DNA of 64,000 nt from Actinomycetota bacterium (GCA_016278725.1 JADQBG010000015.1:162277-226276); one strand, 5' to 3'; counted from the first letter of the stretch, positions 27,168 to 36,313 are shown. The notes: generated by a model from the sequence alone, not told the origin. Numbers and translations are program-made.

Positions 27168-27560
27168 ATGCTCCCTGAGGAAAACTACGACCGGCCTGAT
27201 TGGCGGTGGCGGGCGGTCACCGCACTGGCCGTCGGGGGTCTTCTGGTATACGCGATCACGCTGGGGCTCCTCGCGCTGGCCCTCCTCGGAGCAAACGACT
27301 CGGTGGCGGGCACGGAATCGGGCGTTTTCTTCGTGCTCCTGGTCGCGCTCGCCACCATGCTTGCGGGCACTGCGGTCTACGGCGCCCTGTTGCGGCGGGT
27401 AACCCTGCTTTGGCCCCCGGGGATCTTACTGCTGGTGCTCGCCGTGCCCTGGGCGGGGTTCTGGCCAATGCTGGTGGGCGGCGCTCTGGTCGGTCTGGCC
27501 GCGGCGCTCGCCCGTCCCCAACCCAGGCCGGAGGACGAAGCCGACGAGACCACAAACTAG
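27168..27560 (+). CDS. Small integral membrane protein, unknown function
   Basis: 130 aa. A short charged N-terminus (PEENYDRPDWRWR) is followed by about four hydrophobic segments: ALAVGGLLVYAITLGLLALALL, GVFFVLLVALATMLAGTAVYGALL, PPGILLLVLAVPWA and GFWPMLVGGALVGLAAAL. The tail is acidic (RPEDEADE). I do not recognise the family. ATG at 27168 has GGGAG upstream. It converges with the potC gene. Confidence 0.6.
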   Translation: MLPEENYDRPDWRWRAVTALAVGGLLVYAITLGLLALALLGANDSVAGTESGVFFVLLVALATMLAGTAVYGALLRRVTLLWPPGILLLVLAVPWAGFWPMLVGGALVGLAAALARPQPRPEDEADETTN

Positions 27561-27602
27561 GCTTCAGCTATCCAGGTCTCAGATCGGCCGGGCGCGTCGA
27601 AG

Positions 27603-28421
27603 CTACTCCTCGTCGGTGACGACCGGCTTTCCCGACTGGCGCTGAATCCGCCAGCTGAGCAAGAGGAGCAGCGACGAGAAGGTCAGCATAAAAACCGAGA
27701 TGGCGTTGATCTCCGGCGTCACCCCAAACTTCACCATGGAGTACACCTTGAGGGGCAGGGTGGTGTTGCCCACGCCCGAATTGAAGAAGGTGATGACGAA
27801 GTCGTCGAAGCTGAGCACGAAGGCGAGCAGGCCCCCGGCGATGATCCCGGGCGCCATGAAGGGCAGAGTCACCAGTAGAAACGTCTGGAACTCGTTCGCC
27901 CCCAGGTCCATGGCCGCCTCTTCCAGGGCGCGATCGAAGCCGGACATGCGCGCCCGCACGATGACGATCACGAACGAAATCATGAAAGCCACGTGGGCCA
28001 CGATCAGGGTTTGCAGGCTGAGTGAGACACCGGCTGCGTTGAAGCCGCTGAGCAGGGCCACGCCGAAGACGATCTCGGGAATCACCAGCGGTACGTAGAT
28101 CGCGCCGTTGTAGAGGCCGGAGCCGCGGAACCGGTACCGCGTGAGCGCGTAGGCCGCGAGGGCGCCCATCACGGTGGCCAAGACGGTGGCCACCAGGGCG
28201 ATCTTCATGGTGTTGGCCAGCGCGTCCAGCACCGGGCCGTCGTTGATCAGCTCGCCGTACCAACGCGTGGTAAACCCCTGCCAGGCCGCGTTCCGCCGGG
28301 AATCGTTGAAGCTGAACAGGACGAGCACCACGATCGGCGCGAACAGGAACGCGTACACCAAGGCGACGTATGCCCGCAGGCCCTTGGCTTTGGTGCGCTG
28401 GTCCTTGCGTTTCCTTTTCAC
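27603..28421 (-). CDS. potC: Spermidine/putrescine ABC transporter permease
   Basis: 272 aa inner-membrane permease of the polyamine importer, six predicted spans. After a lysine/arginine-rich N-terminus it reads YVALVYAFLFAPIVVLVLFSFNDSRR, typical of PotC. The EAA loop that contacts the ATPase reads LEEAAMDLGANEFQTFLLVTLPFMAPGI. The GTG start overlaps the potB stop (GTGA). Last gene of the Lrp-potA-potD-potB-potC operon. Confidence 0.93.
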   Translation of the reverse strand: MKRKRKDQRTKAKGLRAYVALVYAFLFAPIVVLVLFSFNDSRRNAAWQGFTTRWYGELINDGPVLDALANTMKIALVATVLATVMGALAAYALTRYRFRGSGLYNGAIYVPLVIPEIVFGVALLSGFNAAGVSLSLQTLIVAHVAFMISFVIVIVRARMSGFDRALEEAAMDLGANEFQTFLLVTLPFMAPGIIAGGLLAFVLSFDDFVITFFNSGVGNTTLPLKVYSMVKFGVTPEINAISVFMLTFSSLLLLLSWRIQRQSGKPVVTDEE

Positions 28422-29353
28422 ATCAGGTCCTCGGAGCCCATCTTGCGCACATAGAGGAAGATCCCGACGAGCAGGATGGCCATCAGGCTAAACGACAGCG
28501 CGGAACCGTACGCCCAGTCACGCGCCGACAGGAACTGCTGCTGGATGACGTTGCCGATCATGAGGGTGTCCGGACCGCCCAGAAGGTCAGGAGTGACGAA
28601 GTCGCCCACCGCCGGAATGAAGGTCAAGAGCGTGCCCGCGACGACTCCCGGAAGCGAAAGCGGCAGGGTTACCCTGAGGAGCGTCCACAGCCGGTTGGCG
28701 CCCAGGTCCTGCGCGGCTTCCAGCAGGCTCTTGTCGAGCTTCTCCAGGCTGGCGTAGAGAGGCAGGGTCATGAAAGGCAAGAACCCGTAGGTCAGGCCCA
28801 GAACCACAGAAAAGGGCGTGTTGAGCAGATCGAGCGGCCCGCTGATGACCCCGAGCCAGCTGAGCGAGGTATTGATCACGCCCTCGGTACGCAGGATCAC
28901 TATCCAGGAGTAGGTGCGGATCAGGTAGCTGGTCCAGAAGGGCAGCATGATCAAGATAAGAAAGATGTTCTTTTTTGCCCCGCCGTAGATCGCGATGAAG
29001 TAGGCCAGGGGGTAGCCCAGCGCCAGGGTGAGCACCGTGGCGATTCCGGCAAAGGCGAAGGAGCGCAGGATGACCGGCAGCCAGAGGGGACTGAAAGCTT
29101 TGGTGTAGTTGCTCAGCGAGAAGCCCAGTTCCACTTCGCCGTAGGCGCCGCGGCCGCCGAAACTGTAGACGAAGATGACGAGCAGCGGCAGCACCAGGAA
29201 GAGCGTCAGCCATAACATGGTCGGAGCCAGGAGGACGTTGGCCACCAGGAAGCTGTGGCCCCGGAACCGGTCCACAAACCGGCTCCAGAGCCCAGGCTTC
29301 CTGATGACCGCCTCTTCGGGCGGCGGAGACGGAGTAACGGTACTCGCGTCCAT
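28418..29353 (-). CDS. potB: Spermidine/putrescine ABC transporter permease
   Basis: 311 aa, six predicted spans, the partner permease of PotC. It starts with a hydrophilic N-terminus, then FLVANVLLAPTMLWLTLFLVLPLLVIFVYSFG. The EAA loop is LLEAAQDLGANRLWTLLRVTLPLSLPGV. I prefer the ATG at 29353 over the TTG at 29359, which follows the potD stop directly. The gene overlaps potC by four bases. Confidence 0.92.
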   Translation of the reverse strand: MDASTVTPSPPPEEAVIRKPGLWSRFVDRFRGHSFLVANVLLAPTMLWLTLFLVLPLLVIFVYSFGGRGAYGEVELGFSLSNYTKAFSPLWLPVILRSFAFAGIATVLTLALGYPLAYFIAIYGGAKKNIFLILIMLPFWTSYLIRTYSWIVILRTEGVINTSLSWLGVISGPLDLLNTPFSVVLGLTYGFLPFMTLPLYASLEKLDKSLLEAAQDLGANRLWTLLRVTLPLSLPGVVAGTLLTFIPAVGDFVTPDLLGGPDTLMIGNVIQQQFLSARDWAYGSALSFSLMAILLVGIFLYVRKMGSEDLM

Positions 29354-29359
29354 CGACAA

Positions 29360-30493
29360 TTAGGTGGCCCTCAGCTCCGCGAAGGCGTCGTTGTAGAGCG
29401 TGGTCGCGTCGCCCAGATCCTCGATGAACTGCAGGCGGGCTTCCACCTCTTCGGGCGGGTAGATCGCCGGATCTTGGAGGATCTCGGGATCGATGAATTC
29501 CTCTGCGGCCTGGTTGGGGCTCGCGTACCAGACGTAGTTGCTGATCGCCGCGCCGACCTCGGGCTGGAGCACGTAGTTCATGAAGGCCTCGGCCGTGTAC
29601 TTATGCGGCGCGTCCTTCGGGATGCACATCGAGTCGACCCAGATGACCGCCCCTTCTTCGGGGATCGCGTAACCCACGGATTCGTTCTCGGCGACCGCCT
29701 GGAAGACGTCGCCCGAGTACCCATGGGCCAGCCAGGTGTCGTTGGAGGCCAGCTCATCGATGTAGGTATCCGAAGTGTAGTGCTTGAGCAGCGGCTTCTG
29801 CTCCAGCAGCATGTCCTTGGCCTCGTTGATCTGGGCGGCGTCCGTGGTGTTGATGTCGTAGCCCAATCGGAAGAGGGCAACGGCGAAGACGTCGCGGATC
29901 TCGGTCAGCATGGTGATTTTGCCGCTGTACTTCTCGTCCCACATCATTTCCCAGCTCGGCCGGAAGTCGGGAACCTGCTCCATGTTGTAGCCGATGCCGG
30001 TGGTGCCCCACTGCCAGGGGATGGAGTACTCATTGCCCGGGTCGAAAGGAGCCTCGCGGAAGCGGGGGTAGAGGTTCTCGATGTTCGGCACGTTGTCCAA
30101 GTTGATGGGCTGGAGCAGGTCGAGCTGGCGCATAGTGGTGACCATGTAATCGCTGGGCACGATGATGTCGTACCCGGTGGCCCCGCTTTGGAGCTTGGCT
30201 AGCAGGGTGTCGTTGCTGGAGTAGTTGTCATAGGTGACCGAGACCCCGAACTCCTCTTCGAAGTTCGGAATGGTGTCCTCGGCGATGTAGTCCGACCAGT
30301 TGTAGATATTCAGCTGATCCGACATCTCGGTGTCGCCGCTGCCACCCCCGTCATCGCCGCAACCGGCCAACCAGCCGGCCCCGGCCAGGACGAGTCCCGT
30401 GGTGCCCGCCCGGCGCAGAAAACCCCGCCGGGACATGGGCTCGTTCATCCCCTTGATGAACAGAACCCTCAGTTCGTCCTCACGCTTCCCCAT
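29360..30493 (-). CDS. potD: Polyamine ABC transporter substrate-binding lipoprotein
   Basis: 377 aa extracellular binding protein of the PotD/PotF type. The signal region MSRRGFLRRAGTTGLVLAGAGWLAGCGDD combines a twin-arginine motif with a lipobox (LAGC), so it may be a Tat-exported lipoprotein. The mature part begins LNIYNWSDYIAEDTIPNFEEEFGVSVTYDNYSSND, the PotD signature, with acidic and aromatic ligand positions later (YSGDVFQAV, IPEEGAVIWVDSMCIPKDA). The ATG at 30493 shares its A with the potA stop (TGATG); the ORF extension into potA is rejected. Confidence 0.94.
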   Translation of the reverse strand: MGKREDELRVLFIKGMNEPMSRRGFLRRAGTTGLVLAGAGWLAGCGDDGGGSGDTEMSDQLNIYNWSDYIAEDTIPNFEEEFGVSVTYDNYSSNDTLLAKLQSGATGYDIIVPSDYMVTTMRQLDLLQPINLDNVPNIENLYPRFREAPFDPGNEYSIPWQWGTTGIGYNMEQVPDFRPSWEMMWDEKYSGKITMLTEIRDVFAVALFRLGYDINTTDAAQINEAKDMLLEQKPLLKHYTSDTYIDELASNDTWLAHGYSGDVFQAVAENESVGYAIPEEGAVIWVDSMCIPKDAPHKYTAEAFMNYVLQPEVGAAISNYVWYASPNQAAEEFIDPEILQDPAIYPPEEVEARLQFIEDLGDATTLYNDAFAELRAT

Positions 30494-31629
30494 CACGCAA
30501 CCTCCTCCGTCGACTCTGCCGTCGCCTGCTCCGGGAGCACCCGGTTGTGGTACGGATGCCAGGTGAGGATGGTCTCCTCCCCCGGCACCCAAAGCGTCTT
30601 GTCCGACGCGACCTGAACGTTCTGCTCGAGCACCGTAAACTGCGAATGCAGCGCGGGCACGTCGATCTTGTACTGCGTGGTCATCCCGAGGTAGACCACA
30701 TCGCGGACGATCCCCTTGAGCACGCAGTTCTCCTCGGGCGGCTCTTCGTGGAGCTCCAGCAGGCGGATCTTCTCGGGCCTAACCGAGAGCGAAACAATAT
30801 CTCCCACCGGGTGGTCCTGGGGCCTGCCGAATATCACCCGCTGATTCTCGCCGTAGGACAGCGTGCCCATCCCGTTGCTGCTCTCGACTCGGCCTTCGAT
30901 GAAGTTGGAGACCCCGATAAAGCCGGCGACAAAGCGCGTGGCGGGGGCTTCGTAGAGCTCTTCCGGCTCTCCCACCTGCTCGACCCGCCCCTGCCTCATG
31001 ACCGCGATGCGGTCCGACATGGTCAGGGCTTCTTCTTGGTCGTGGGTCACGTAGATGAAGGTGATGCCCACGCTCTCGTGGATATGCTTGAGTTCCAACT
31101 GCATCTGCCGGCGCAACTTGAGGTCCAGAGCGCCGAGGGGTTCGTCGAGCAGCAGAACCGCGGGGAGGTTGACCAGCGCGCGGGCCAAGGCCACGCGTTG
31201 CTGCATCCCTCCAGAGAGCTGAGTGGGTTTGTTCTTGCCGCGATCCTCGAGTTCCACCATCTGCAGGGCATCGTGCACGCGCTTGTCGATCTCGGCCTTG
31301 GGCAGCTTCTTGCGCTTGAGCCCGAAGGCGACATTCTTCTCCACGTTCAGATGGGGGAAGAGCGCGTAGTTCTGAAAAACCGTGTTGACGTTGCGCCGAT
31401 AAGGCGGAAGGCGGGCGACGTCGGTGCCTTCCAGGTAGATGGACCCCTCGCTGGGCTCCTCGAAGCCGGCGATCATGCGCAGGCAGGTGGTCTTACCGCA
31501 ACCGCTCGGTCCGAGCAGGGAGAAGAACTCACCCCTGCGAATGCCCAGGCTCAGATCGTCGACGGCGCGCAGATCACCGAAGAGCTTTGTGACCCCTTCC
31601 AGACGGATTGCATAGTCCTCTCCGCTCAT
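30493..31629 (-). CDS. potA: Polyamine ABC transporter ATPase
   Basis: 378 aa. Walker A GPSGCGKTT, signature LSGGMQQRVALARAL, Walker B VLLLDEPLGALD and the switch His in YVTHDQEEALTMSDR. A C-terminal TOBE domain (about 285-360) with SLSVRPEKIRLLE is typical of PotA. The start codon overlaps the stop of the upstream Lrp gene (TGATG). Confidence 0.95.
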   Translation of the reverse strand: MSGEDYAIRLEGVTKLFGDLRAVDDLSLGIRRGEFFSLLGPSGCGKTTCLRMIAGFEEPSEGSIYLEGTDVARLPPYRRNVNTVFQNYALFPHLNVEKNVAFGLKRKKLPKAEIDKRVHDALQMVELEDRGKNKPTQLSGGMQQRVALARALVNLPAVLLLDEPLGALDLKLRRQMQLELKHIHESVGITFIYVTHDQEEALTMSDRIAVMRQGRVEQVGEPEELYEAPATRFVAGFIGVSNFIEGRVESSNGMGTLSYGENQRVIFGRPQDHPVGDIVSLSVRPEKIRLLELHEEPPEENCVLKGIVRDVVYLGMTTQYKIDVPALHSQFTVLEQNVQVASDKTLWVPGEETILTWHPYHNRVLPEQATAESTEEVA

Positions 31630-32123
31630 CAGCTGTAGATCTCCTTGATGATCTTGAGATGGACGAAGGTCTCGAAGTCCCTGACCCCGCTGATGGATCC
31701 CAACCGGGTGAGAAACCGCAGCACGTGCTGGTGGTCGTGACAGCCGACCTCGGCCAACAGATTGTAGTTGCCCGCGAGGGCGACCAGGTAGATGACCTCG
31801 TCTTGGGCGGCGATCTCTTCGGCGATTTGGTCCAGCCGGCTGCTGTCCGCCTTGATCCCGACCAGCGCCATCATGGAGTCGCCCAGGGCCAGGCGATTGG
31901 TGACGACCGTGACCTGCATGGCCTTCTCCCGGACCAGACGCTGAAAGCGCTGGCGGATCATCCCGGGAGAGACGTCGAGACGGCGGGCAATTTCGGAGAA
32001 GGGCATGCGCGCGTCTTCCTTGAGCGCCGCGATGATCTGCTCATCGGCTCGGTCCAGATCGACCTGCCGGAATGACTGATGCGCCTCCAGCGTGCCCCCA
32101 ATGACGATAGACTTGGTGCCCAA
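31629..32123 (-). CDS. Lrp/AsnC family regulator of the pot operon
   Basis: 164 aa. Helix-turn-helix at about 20-70 (VDLDRADEQIIAALKEDARMPFSEIARRLDVSPGMIRQRFQRLV), then a RAM domain. The start is a TTG at 32123 without a good ribosome site. The stop overlaps potA, so regulator and transporter are translated together. Position first in the operon suggests that it senses an amino acid or polyamine-related ligand and controls potADBC, and perhaps the divergent ureohydrolase. Confidence 0.88.
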   Translation of the reverse strand: MGTKSIVIGGTLEAHQSFRQVDLDRADEQIIAALKEDARMPFSEIARRLDVSPGMIRQRFQRLVREKAMQVTVVTNRLALGDSMMALVGIKADSSRLDQIAEEIAAQDEVIYLVALAGNYNLLAEVGCHDHQHVLRFLTRLGSISGVRDFETFVHLKIIKEIYS

Positions 32124-32489
32124 GTGCCGGGCGAACCCCTGCGAGAATCCCTTGCTCCCCCAGCGGACACTTGAACGGTATTACCAAAAGGCACCAAAAA
32201 GCAAGGCATATTCGATATTCGGCATAAATCCGTCGACGAGATTGCTGGTACGGCACTGATCGAGGCCCCCGGCTACCGAATTGCGAGGGCAAAACGGCCA
32301 TGGATGGACGGTGGGTCCGGCGAGGCACGACGGCCGGCCAAGCCCGATGGGCCGGCCAAGGCCGATGGGCCGGCCAAGGCGCTTCTGATACCTTTGGCGC
32401 GAAGCGGCGGCGGCCGGGCAGGCAGCCGGGTGTCGAGTGCCGGCTGAGGAGTGGCCGGGGCCGAATCGAGCTACGGGAGAGAGGAGCCA
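32124..32489. other. Divergent control region, Lrp-pot operon/ureohydrolase
   Basis: 366 bases. The left part (about 32170-32260) is AT-rich, with TGG-TAATAC as an extended -10 on the minus strand facing the Lrp gene. The right part is GC-rich and contains an 18-bp tandem repeat. The ORF 32041..32490 on the minus strand is low-complexity and rejected. Confidence 0.55.
32332..32380. repeat. 18-bp tandem repeat upstream of the ureohydrolase
   Basis: The unit GGCCGGCCAAGNCCGATG occurs twice in full and once in part. Each copy contains the palindrome GGCCGGCC. It lies about 110 bases before the ureohydrolase start. Confidence 0.75.
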
Positions 32490-33461
32490 ATGGTGCCGGA
32501 GTCGAGCAGACCGGGCGGAGTAGGAGCCGAAGCGGGCCAGTCGGGTTCGATGCCCTTCGTCGGCATCCCTTCCTTCCTGAAGCTGCCCGTGGTGCCTCCC
32601 GACGCTCCCGGTTGGCATTTCCTGATACTCGGCCTGCCGTACGACGAGGGAGCTTCCAACCGGCCGGGAGCCCGCTTTGGACCCCGGGCCATCAGGAATG
32701 CGTCCACCCTCTACTCCTATGAAGGCGGCGCCGAGCTATTCGACGTGGAACTCGGCCGCAAGATCCTGACAGGCGCGCGAATCGCGGACGCCGGGGACGT
32801 CCCCATCGTGCCGGGCGGCGGCAGGCAGAACCGCGAGGCCATCTCGGACGCCGTACGCCGAATCCTCGCCTCGGGCGCGATCCCCGTCTGCTTGGGCGGC
32901 GATCACTCCGTGAGCGCCCCGGTCCTGCGCGCCGTCTCGGACTCCTCGGCGACCCCTCACCTGGTGCACCTCGATACCCACATGGACTTCGACTCCTACC
33001 TGCCGCCGCACACTCACGGCACGCCGATCCGCCACGCGATTGAAGAAGGACTGGTCTCGGGGGTCACGCAGATCGGGATCCGCGGGCTAAACAGCGGACA
33101 CGAAGACTGGTTGGAGGCCCGTCGCCGCGGCGTGCGCGTGGTGACCGCGCGCGAATTCAGGACCCGGGGATCCGCGCACGCCCTCGAGCAGGTCCCCGAA
33201 GAGGAGGCGCTCTACCTCTCCATCGACATCGACGTCTTCGATCCCTCCATCGCGCCGGGTACGGGAACCCCCGAGCCCGGTGGCCTGGGGTACCCGGAGG
33301 TGGTCGAGTTGGTGCGGGAGTTGGCCCGGCGGGGACCCATATTGGGAGTGGATCTGGTGGAGGTCAATCCGGCCTACGATCACGGCGAGATCACCGCGAT
33401 TCTCGCCGCCCGGCTGCTGCTCGACGTGATGGGAGCGGTCTGGGAGGCGCGCTCGGGCTAG
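32490..33461 (+). CDS. speB: Ureohydrolase (agmatinase/guanidinobutyrase-like)
   Basis: 323 aa arginase-family enzyme with a di-manganese centre. Metal motifs are GGDHSVS, DTHMDFD (usually DAHxD) and SIDIDVFDPS, with the Glu of VDLVEVNPAYDH. It hydrolyses a guanidino compound to urea and an amine. The common candidates are agmatine to putrescine or 4-guanidinobutyrate to GABA. Divergence from Lrp-potADBC and the presence of gabT 12 kb away make both plausible. The ATG at 32490 has GAGGAG upstream; the GTG at 32451 is less likely. Its stop overlaps the PucR stop in the palindrome CTAG. Confidence 0.88.
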   Translation: MVPESSRPGGVGAEAGQSGSMPFVGIPSFLKLPVVPPDAPGWHFLILGLPYDEGASNRPGARFGPRAIRNASTLYSYEGGAELFDVELGRKILTGARIADAGDVPIVPGGGRQNREAISDAVRRILASGAIPVCLGGDHSVSAPVLRAVSDSSATPHLVHLDTHMDFDSYLPPHTHGTPIRHAIEEGLVSGVTQIGIRGLNSGHEDWLEARRRGVRVVTAREFRTRGSAHALEQVPEEEALYLSIDIDVFDPSIAPGTGTPEPGGLGYPEVVELVRELARRGPILGVDLVEVNPAYDHGEITAILAARLLLDVMGAVWEARSG

Positions 33462-35113
33462 GTCTTGCGGCCGAAGCGCAGGCAGATCAGAGCCAGCGCC
33501 AGGTCGACCAGCACCTCGGTCTCCTCCAGGGAGCGTCCCAGCAGGCCTTCGATCTTGTGCAGCCGGTTGCGCAGGGTGTTGGGGTGAACGTAGAGGATCT
33601 CGGCCGCGCGGGCCACGTTTCGGTTCTCGTCCAGATAGGCCCGAAGGCTCTCCACCAGTTTCTCCCCGCGCTCCCGGTCGTGCCTCAGCAGGGGGTCGAG
33701 GTACTGCCGGGCCACCGACTCCAGCTTCAACGCATCGGAGGTGTCCAGCGCGCGCACGCTCGGGCCCAGCCGGGAGAACAGGCGCACGTGTGGAGATTGG
33801 CGGCCGCCGGCGGCCCGCACCGCCTCGCGGGCCTGAAGCAGCGCGGCGGGAGCGCTGTCCGCACGCTCGACCGGGTTGCTGATACCAATGGTGACCGACA
33901 GGCGGGGTGGCCCCTCCACCAGCCTCTGCCGCAGCCCCTGGCCCAACTCCAGCAGCTTCTCGTCTTGGCCGGGAGCCTCCTCCCCGGATTGGACCAGGGC
34001 GATCACCGAATCGCTCTTTCCCACGGAAACGAAGGGAACCCGTAGGTCCGAGAAGAAGTCGTCCACCCGTTCCTTGAACTCGCTCTTGAGTTCCTGGATG
34101 GCCTCTTCTGTGACGCTGCCCAGGCGGGCCGACACCGTGCCGGAGAAGTTGTCCACGTCGCAGACCAGCAACCGGCCCCGAGGAACGTCCGTGCGGAACC
34201 CCAGATTGCGCAGCCTTTCCTCCAGCTCTTCCGGGCGGCTGCTGCCCGAAATCAATTCGTCCAGCAACCCCGCGCGCATGCGGACGCGAACCAGCGCCTC
34301 CTCGCGGTAGCGGTGAAGCTCCAAGTTCAGCAGTTTGCGCACGTACTCGGCCAGCACCTGGGCGGTCTCGCCGGGCGGATCATCGTCGGAGTAGACCAGG
34401 CCCAGCACCTGCTCCACCCTGCCGCCCAGCCGGACGTCGCGAAGCACCACCGGATGCTCGTCGACGCGCCCGGGATCGCGCTCGGTGGTGGGACCGGCAG
34501 CGCGGTAGAGCTCCCAGATCGCCTCCCGGAGCTCCGGGGTCAGCTTGATGCGGGCATCGGCCTGCGAGAGGACCTCTCCGCGTCCGTCGAAGACGAGCAC
34601 CGAGGCCGAGAGCAGCATGGCCGCGGCCGAGACCAGATGATCCAGCCCGCGTTCTTCGAGAAGCAGGGCCAACAGGTGATCCTGAGCGGTGAGGCCCCGC
34701 CTGAGTTGGTAGAGAGAAGGGCGCTTCAACCGGTCCAGGACAAAGCCGGTGATGCCTTTGAAGGGCACCTCGACGGGGACCTCGAACAGGGGCAGGCCGG
34801 TGCGGTCCGCCGCCGCGCGCATGTCCGTCGGTGCCTCGTCGAAGTACAGGCCGACGCCCAAACCCAGCGCGGCGGCTCCTTTCTCGGCGAGCCGCCTGAC
34901 CACGCGAACCCGCTCGCCGGGCTTGTCGTAGACGGCGAGTCCGGTCATCAGGAGGACGTCGCCCTCCCCCAGCCAGGGAGTGGGATCCGGCATTTCCGAG
35001 ATGTGCACTCCGCGAATCTCGCGGGCACGGCCGCCGAGGCCGGCGACGAGGCGCAGGCCGAGCTCCTCCGCTCCGATCAAATCCTGAACGGTCAGCCGCC
35101 CAGTAGCCGTCAC
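33458..35113 (-). CDS. PucR family transcriptional regulator
   Basis: 551 aa. N-terminal PucR domain (about 5-125: LTVQDLIGAEELGLRLVAGLGGRAREIRGVHISEMPDPTPWL), a middle GGDEF-related sensory region, and a C-terminal helix-turn-helix of the HTH_30 type (about 480-545: LRAYLDENRNVARAAEILYVHPNTLRNRLHKIEGLLG). This family controls purine, GABA and amino acid breakdown. The GTG at 35113 has AGAGGTGA upstream. It follows the isocitrate dehydrogenase gene by ten bases, in one transcript. Confidence 0.92.
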   Translation of the reverse strand: MTATGRLTVQDLIGAEELGLRLVAGLGGRAREIRGVHISEMPDPTPWLGEGDVLLMTGLAVYDKPGERVRVVRRLAEKGAAALGLGVGLYFDEAPTDMRAAADRTGLPLFEVPVEVPFKGITGFVLDRLKRPSLYQLRRGLTAQDHLLALLLEERGLDHLVSAAAMLLSASVLVFDGRGEVLSQADARIKLTPELREAIWELYRAAGPTTERDPGRVDEHPVVLRDVRLGGRVEQVLGLVYSDDDPPGETAQVLAEYVRKLLNLELHRYREEALVRVRMRAGLLDELISGSSRPEELEERLRNLGFRTDVPRGRLLVCDVDNFSGTVSARLGSVTEEAIQELKSEFKERVDDFFSDLRVPFVSVGKSDSVIALVQSGEEAPGQDEKLLELGQGLRQRLVEGPPRLSVTIGISNPVERADSAPAALLQAREAVRAAGGRQSPHVRLFSRLGPSVRALDTSDALKLESVARQYLDPLLRHDRERGEKLVESLRAYLDENRNVARAAEILYVHPNTLRNRLHKIEGLLGRSLEETEVLVDLALALICLRFGRKT

Positions 35114-35123
35114 CAAGTCACCT

Positions 35124-36137
35124 CTAGCCTTGCAGCTCCCCGATCCGCCGGGCAATCGCCTGCCCCATCTCCCGGGTGCCCGCGGTCCCGCCCAGGTCGT
35201 AGGTCACGTCCCGGCCGGCGCCGACCACGTCCCTGATTGCGTTAAACAGCAGGTCCGCCGCCTCGCGCTCGCCCAGGTGACGCAGCATGAGCACCGCGCT
35301 CAGCATGAGGGCACCGGGATTCACCTTGTTCTGCCCCGCGTACTTGGGGGCAGAGCCGTGGACCGGCTCGAACAGAGCCAACTCGTCGCCCAGGTTGGCC
35401 CCGGGCGCCATGCCCAGGCCGCCCACCAGGCCGGCACAGAGGTCGGAGAGGATGTCGCCGTAGAGGTTGGGACAGAGGATCACGTCGTAGAGTTCGGGCT
35501 TCTGCACGAGCTGCATGGCCATGTTGTCGACGATGCGGTCCTCGAACTCGATGTCACCGTATTCGGCGGCCACTCCGCGCGCCACCTCGAGAAAAAGCCC
35601 GTCGGTATACTTCATGATGTTGGCTTTATGCACGGCCGTGACCTTGCGCCGGCCTTCGCGGCGGGCGTACTCGAAGGCGAAGCGGGCGATCCGCTCGGAG
35701 GCGTAGCGGGTGATGATCTTGATCGACTCCGCGGCGTCCTTGCCCACGGAGTGCTCGATCCCCGCGTAGAGATCCTCGGTGTTCTCGCGCACCACCACCA
35801 GGTCGATGTCCTCATAGCGGCTCTTGACCCCGGGAATGCTGATGGCGGGACGCAGGTTGGCGTAGAGATCCAGCTCCTTGCGCAGAGCGACGTTCACGCT
35901 GCGGAAGCCGGAACCCACCGGCGTGGTCAGCGGGCCTTTGATCGCCACCTTGGTCTCCCGCACCGAGGCGACCGTTTCCGGCGGCAGCGGGGTGCCGTAC
36001 TTTTCGATCACATCGGCCCCGGCCTCGACGTCGACCCATTCGATGTCGACTCCGGTTGCGCCGACCGCCTCTTTGGTCGCAGCCATGATTTCCGGGCCGA
36101 TGCCGTCCCCGGGTATGCAGGTCACTCTGTATTTCAT
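35124..36137 (-). CDS. Isocitrate/isopropylmalate dehydrogenase family, NAD-isocitrate dehydrogenase-like
   Basis: 337 aa beta-decarboxylating dehydrogenase. It begins [16 protein letters not shown]. The substrate loop is [24 protein letters not shown]; the phospho-site-like SGFRSVN is the isocitrate pattern rather than LeuB's. [16 protein letters not shown], the catalytic Lys in [14 protein letters not shown] and the metal-binding aspartates in [19 protein letters not shown] are intact. Short homologues like this are mostly NAD-dependent isocitrate or homoisocitrate dehydrogenases. ATG at 36137 with AGGAGAG upstream. The upstream ORF extension runs through a tandem repeat and is rejected. 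Confidence 0.85.
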   Translation of the reverse strand: MKYRVTCIPGDGIGPEIMAATKEAVGATGVDIEWVDVEAGADVIEKYGTPLPPETVASVRETKVAIKGPLTTPVGSGFRSVNVALRKELDLYANLRPAISIPGVKSRYEDIDLVVVRENTEDLYAGIEHSVGKDAAESIKIITRYASERIARFAFEYARREGRRKVTAVHKANIMKYTDGLFLEVARGVAAEYGDIEFEDRIVDNMAMQLVQKPELYDVILCPNLYGDILSDLCAGLVGGLGMAPGANLGDELALFEPVHGSAPKYAGQNKVNPGALMLSAVLMLRHLGEREAADLLFNAIRDVVGAGRDVTYDLGGTAGTREMGQAIARRIGELQG

Positions 36138-36184
36138 CTCAAAAACTCTCCTACAGGACTCGAACGCAGGCCGCCGCATGCTAT

Positions 36185-36256
36185 CAGACCTCCCCGGTTC
36201 ATGAGCGGCAGACCTCCCCGGTTCATGAGCGGCAGAGCTCCCGCTCCATGACCGGC
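36185..36256. repeat. 24-bp tandem repeat upstream of isocitrate dehydrogenase
   Basis: Two identical 24-base units (CAGACCTCCCCGGTTCATGA...) are followed by a degenerate third. They occupy the divergent intergenic region between the isocitrate dehydrogenase and ABC importer genes. Confidence 0.85.
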
Positions 36257-36274
36257 GAGAGACTTTTAACCGTA

Positions 36275-36290
36275 GTGCATAAACTTGCAC
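36275..36290. promoter_or_regulatory. Inverted repeat over the -35 box of the ABC importer
   Basis: GTGCA and TGCAC flank six bases. The right arm overlaps the TTGCAC -35 hexamer, as a repressor site would. Confidence 0.4.
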
Positions 36291-36313
36291 CGAACCCGGC
36301 GTATCGCTAGGAT
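36285..36313 (+). promoter_or_regulatory. Promoter of the TrpXYZ-type ABC importer
   Basis: TTGCAC and TAGGAT with a 17-base spacer, 36 bases before the binding-protein start. Confidence 0.55.

Noticed and set aside
32041-32490. 149-aa minus-strand ORF with repeated PWPAHR
   Set aside because: The repeat is the translated 18-bp tandem repeat, and most of the frame is antisense or intergenic; no start signal.
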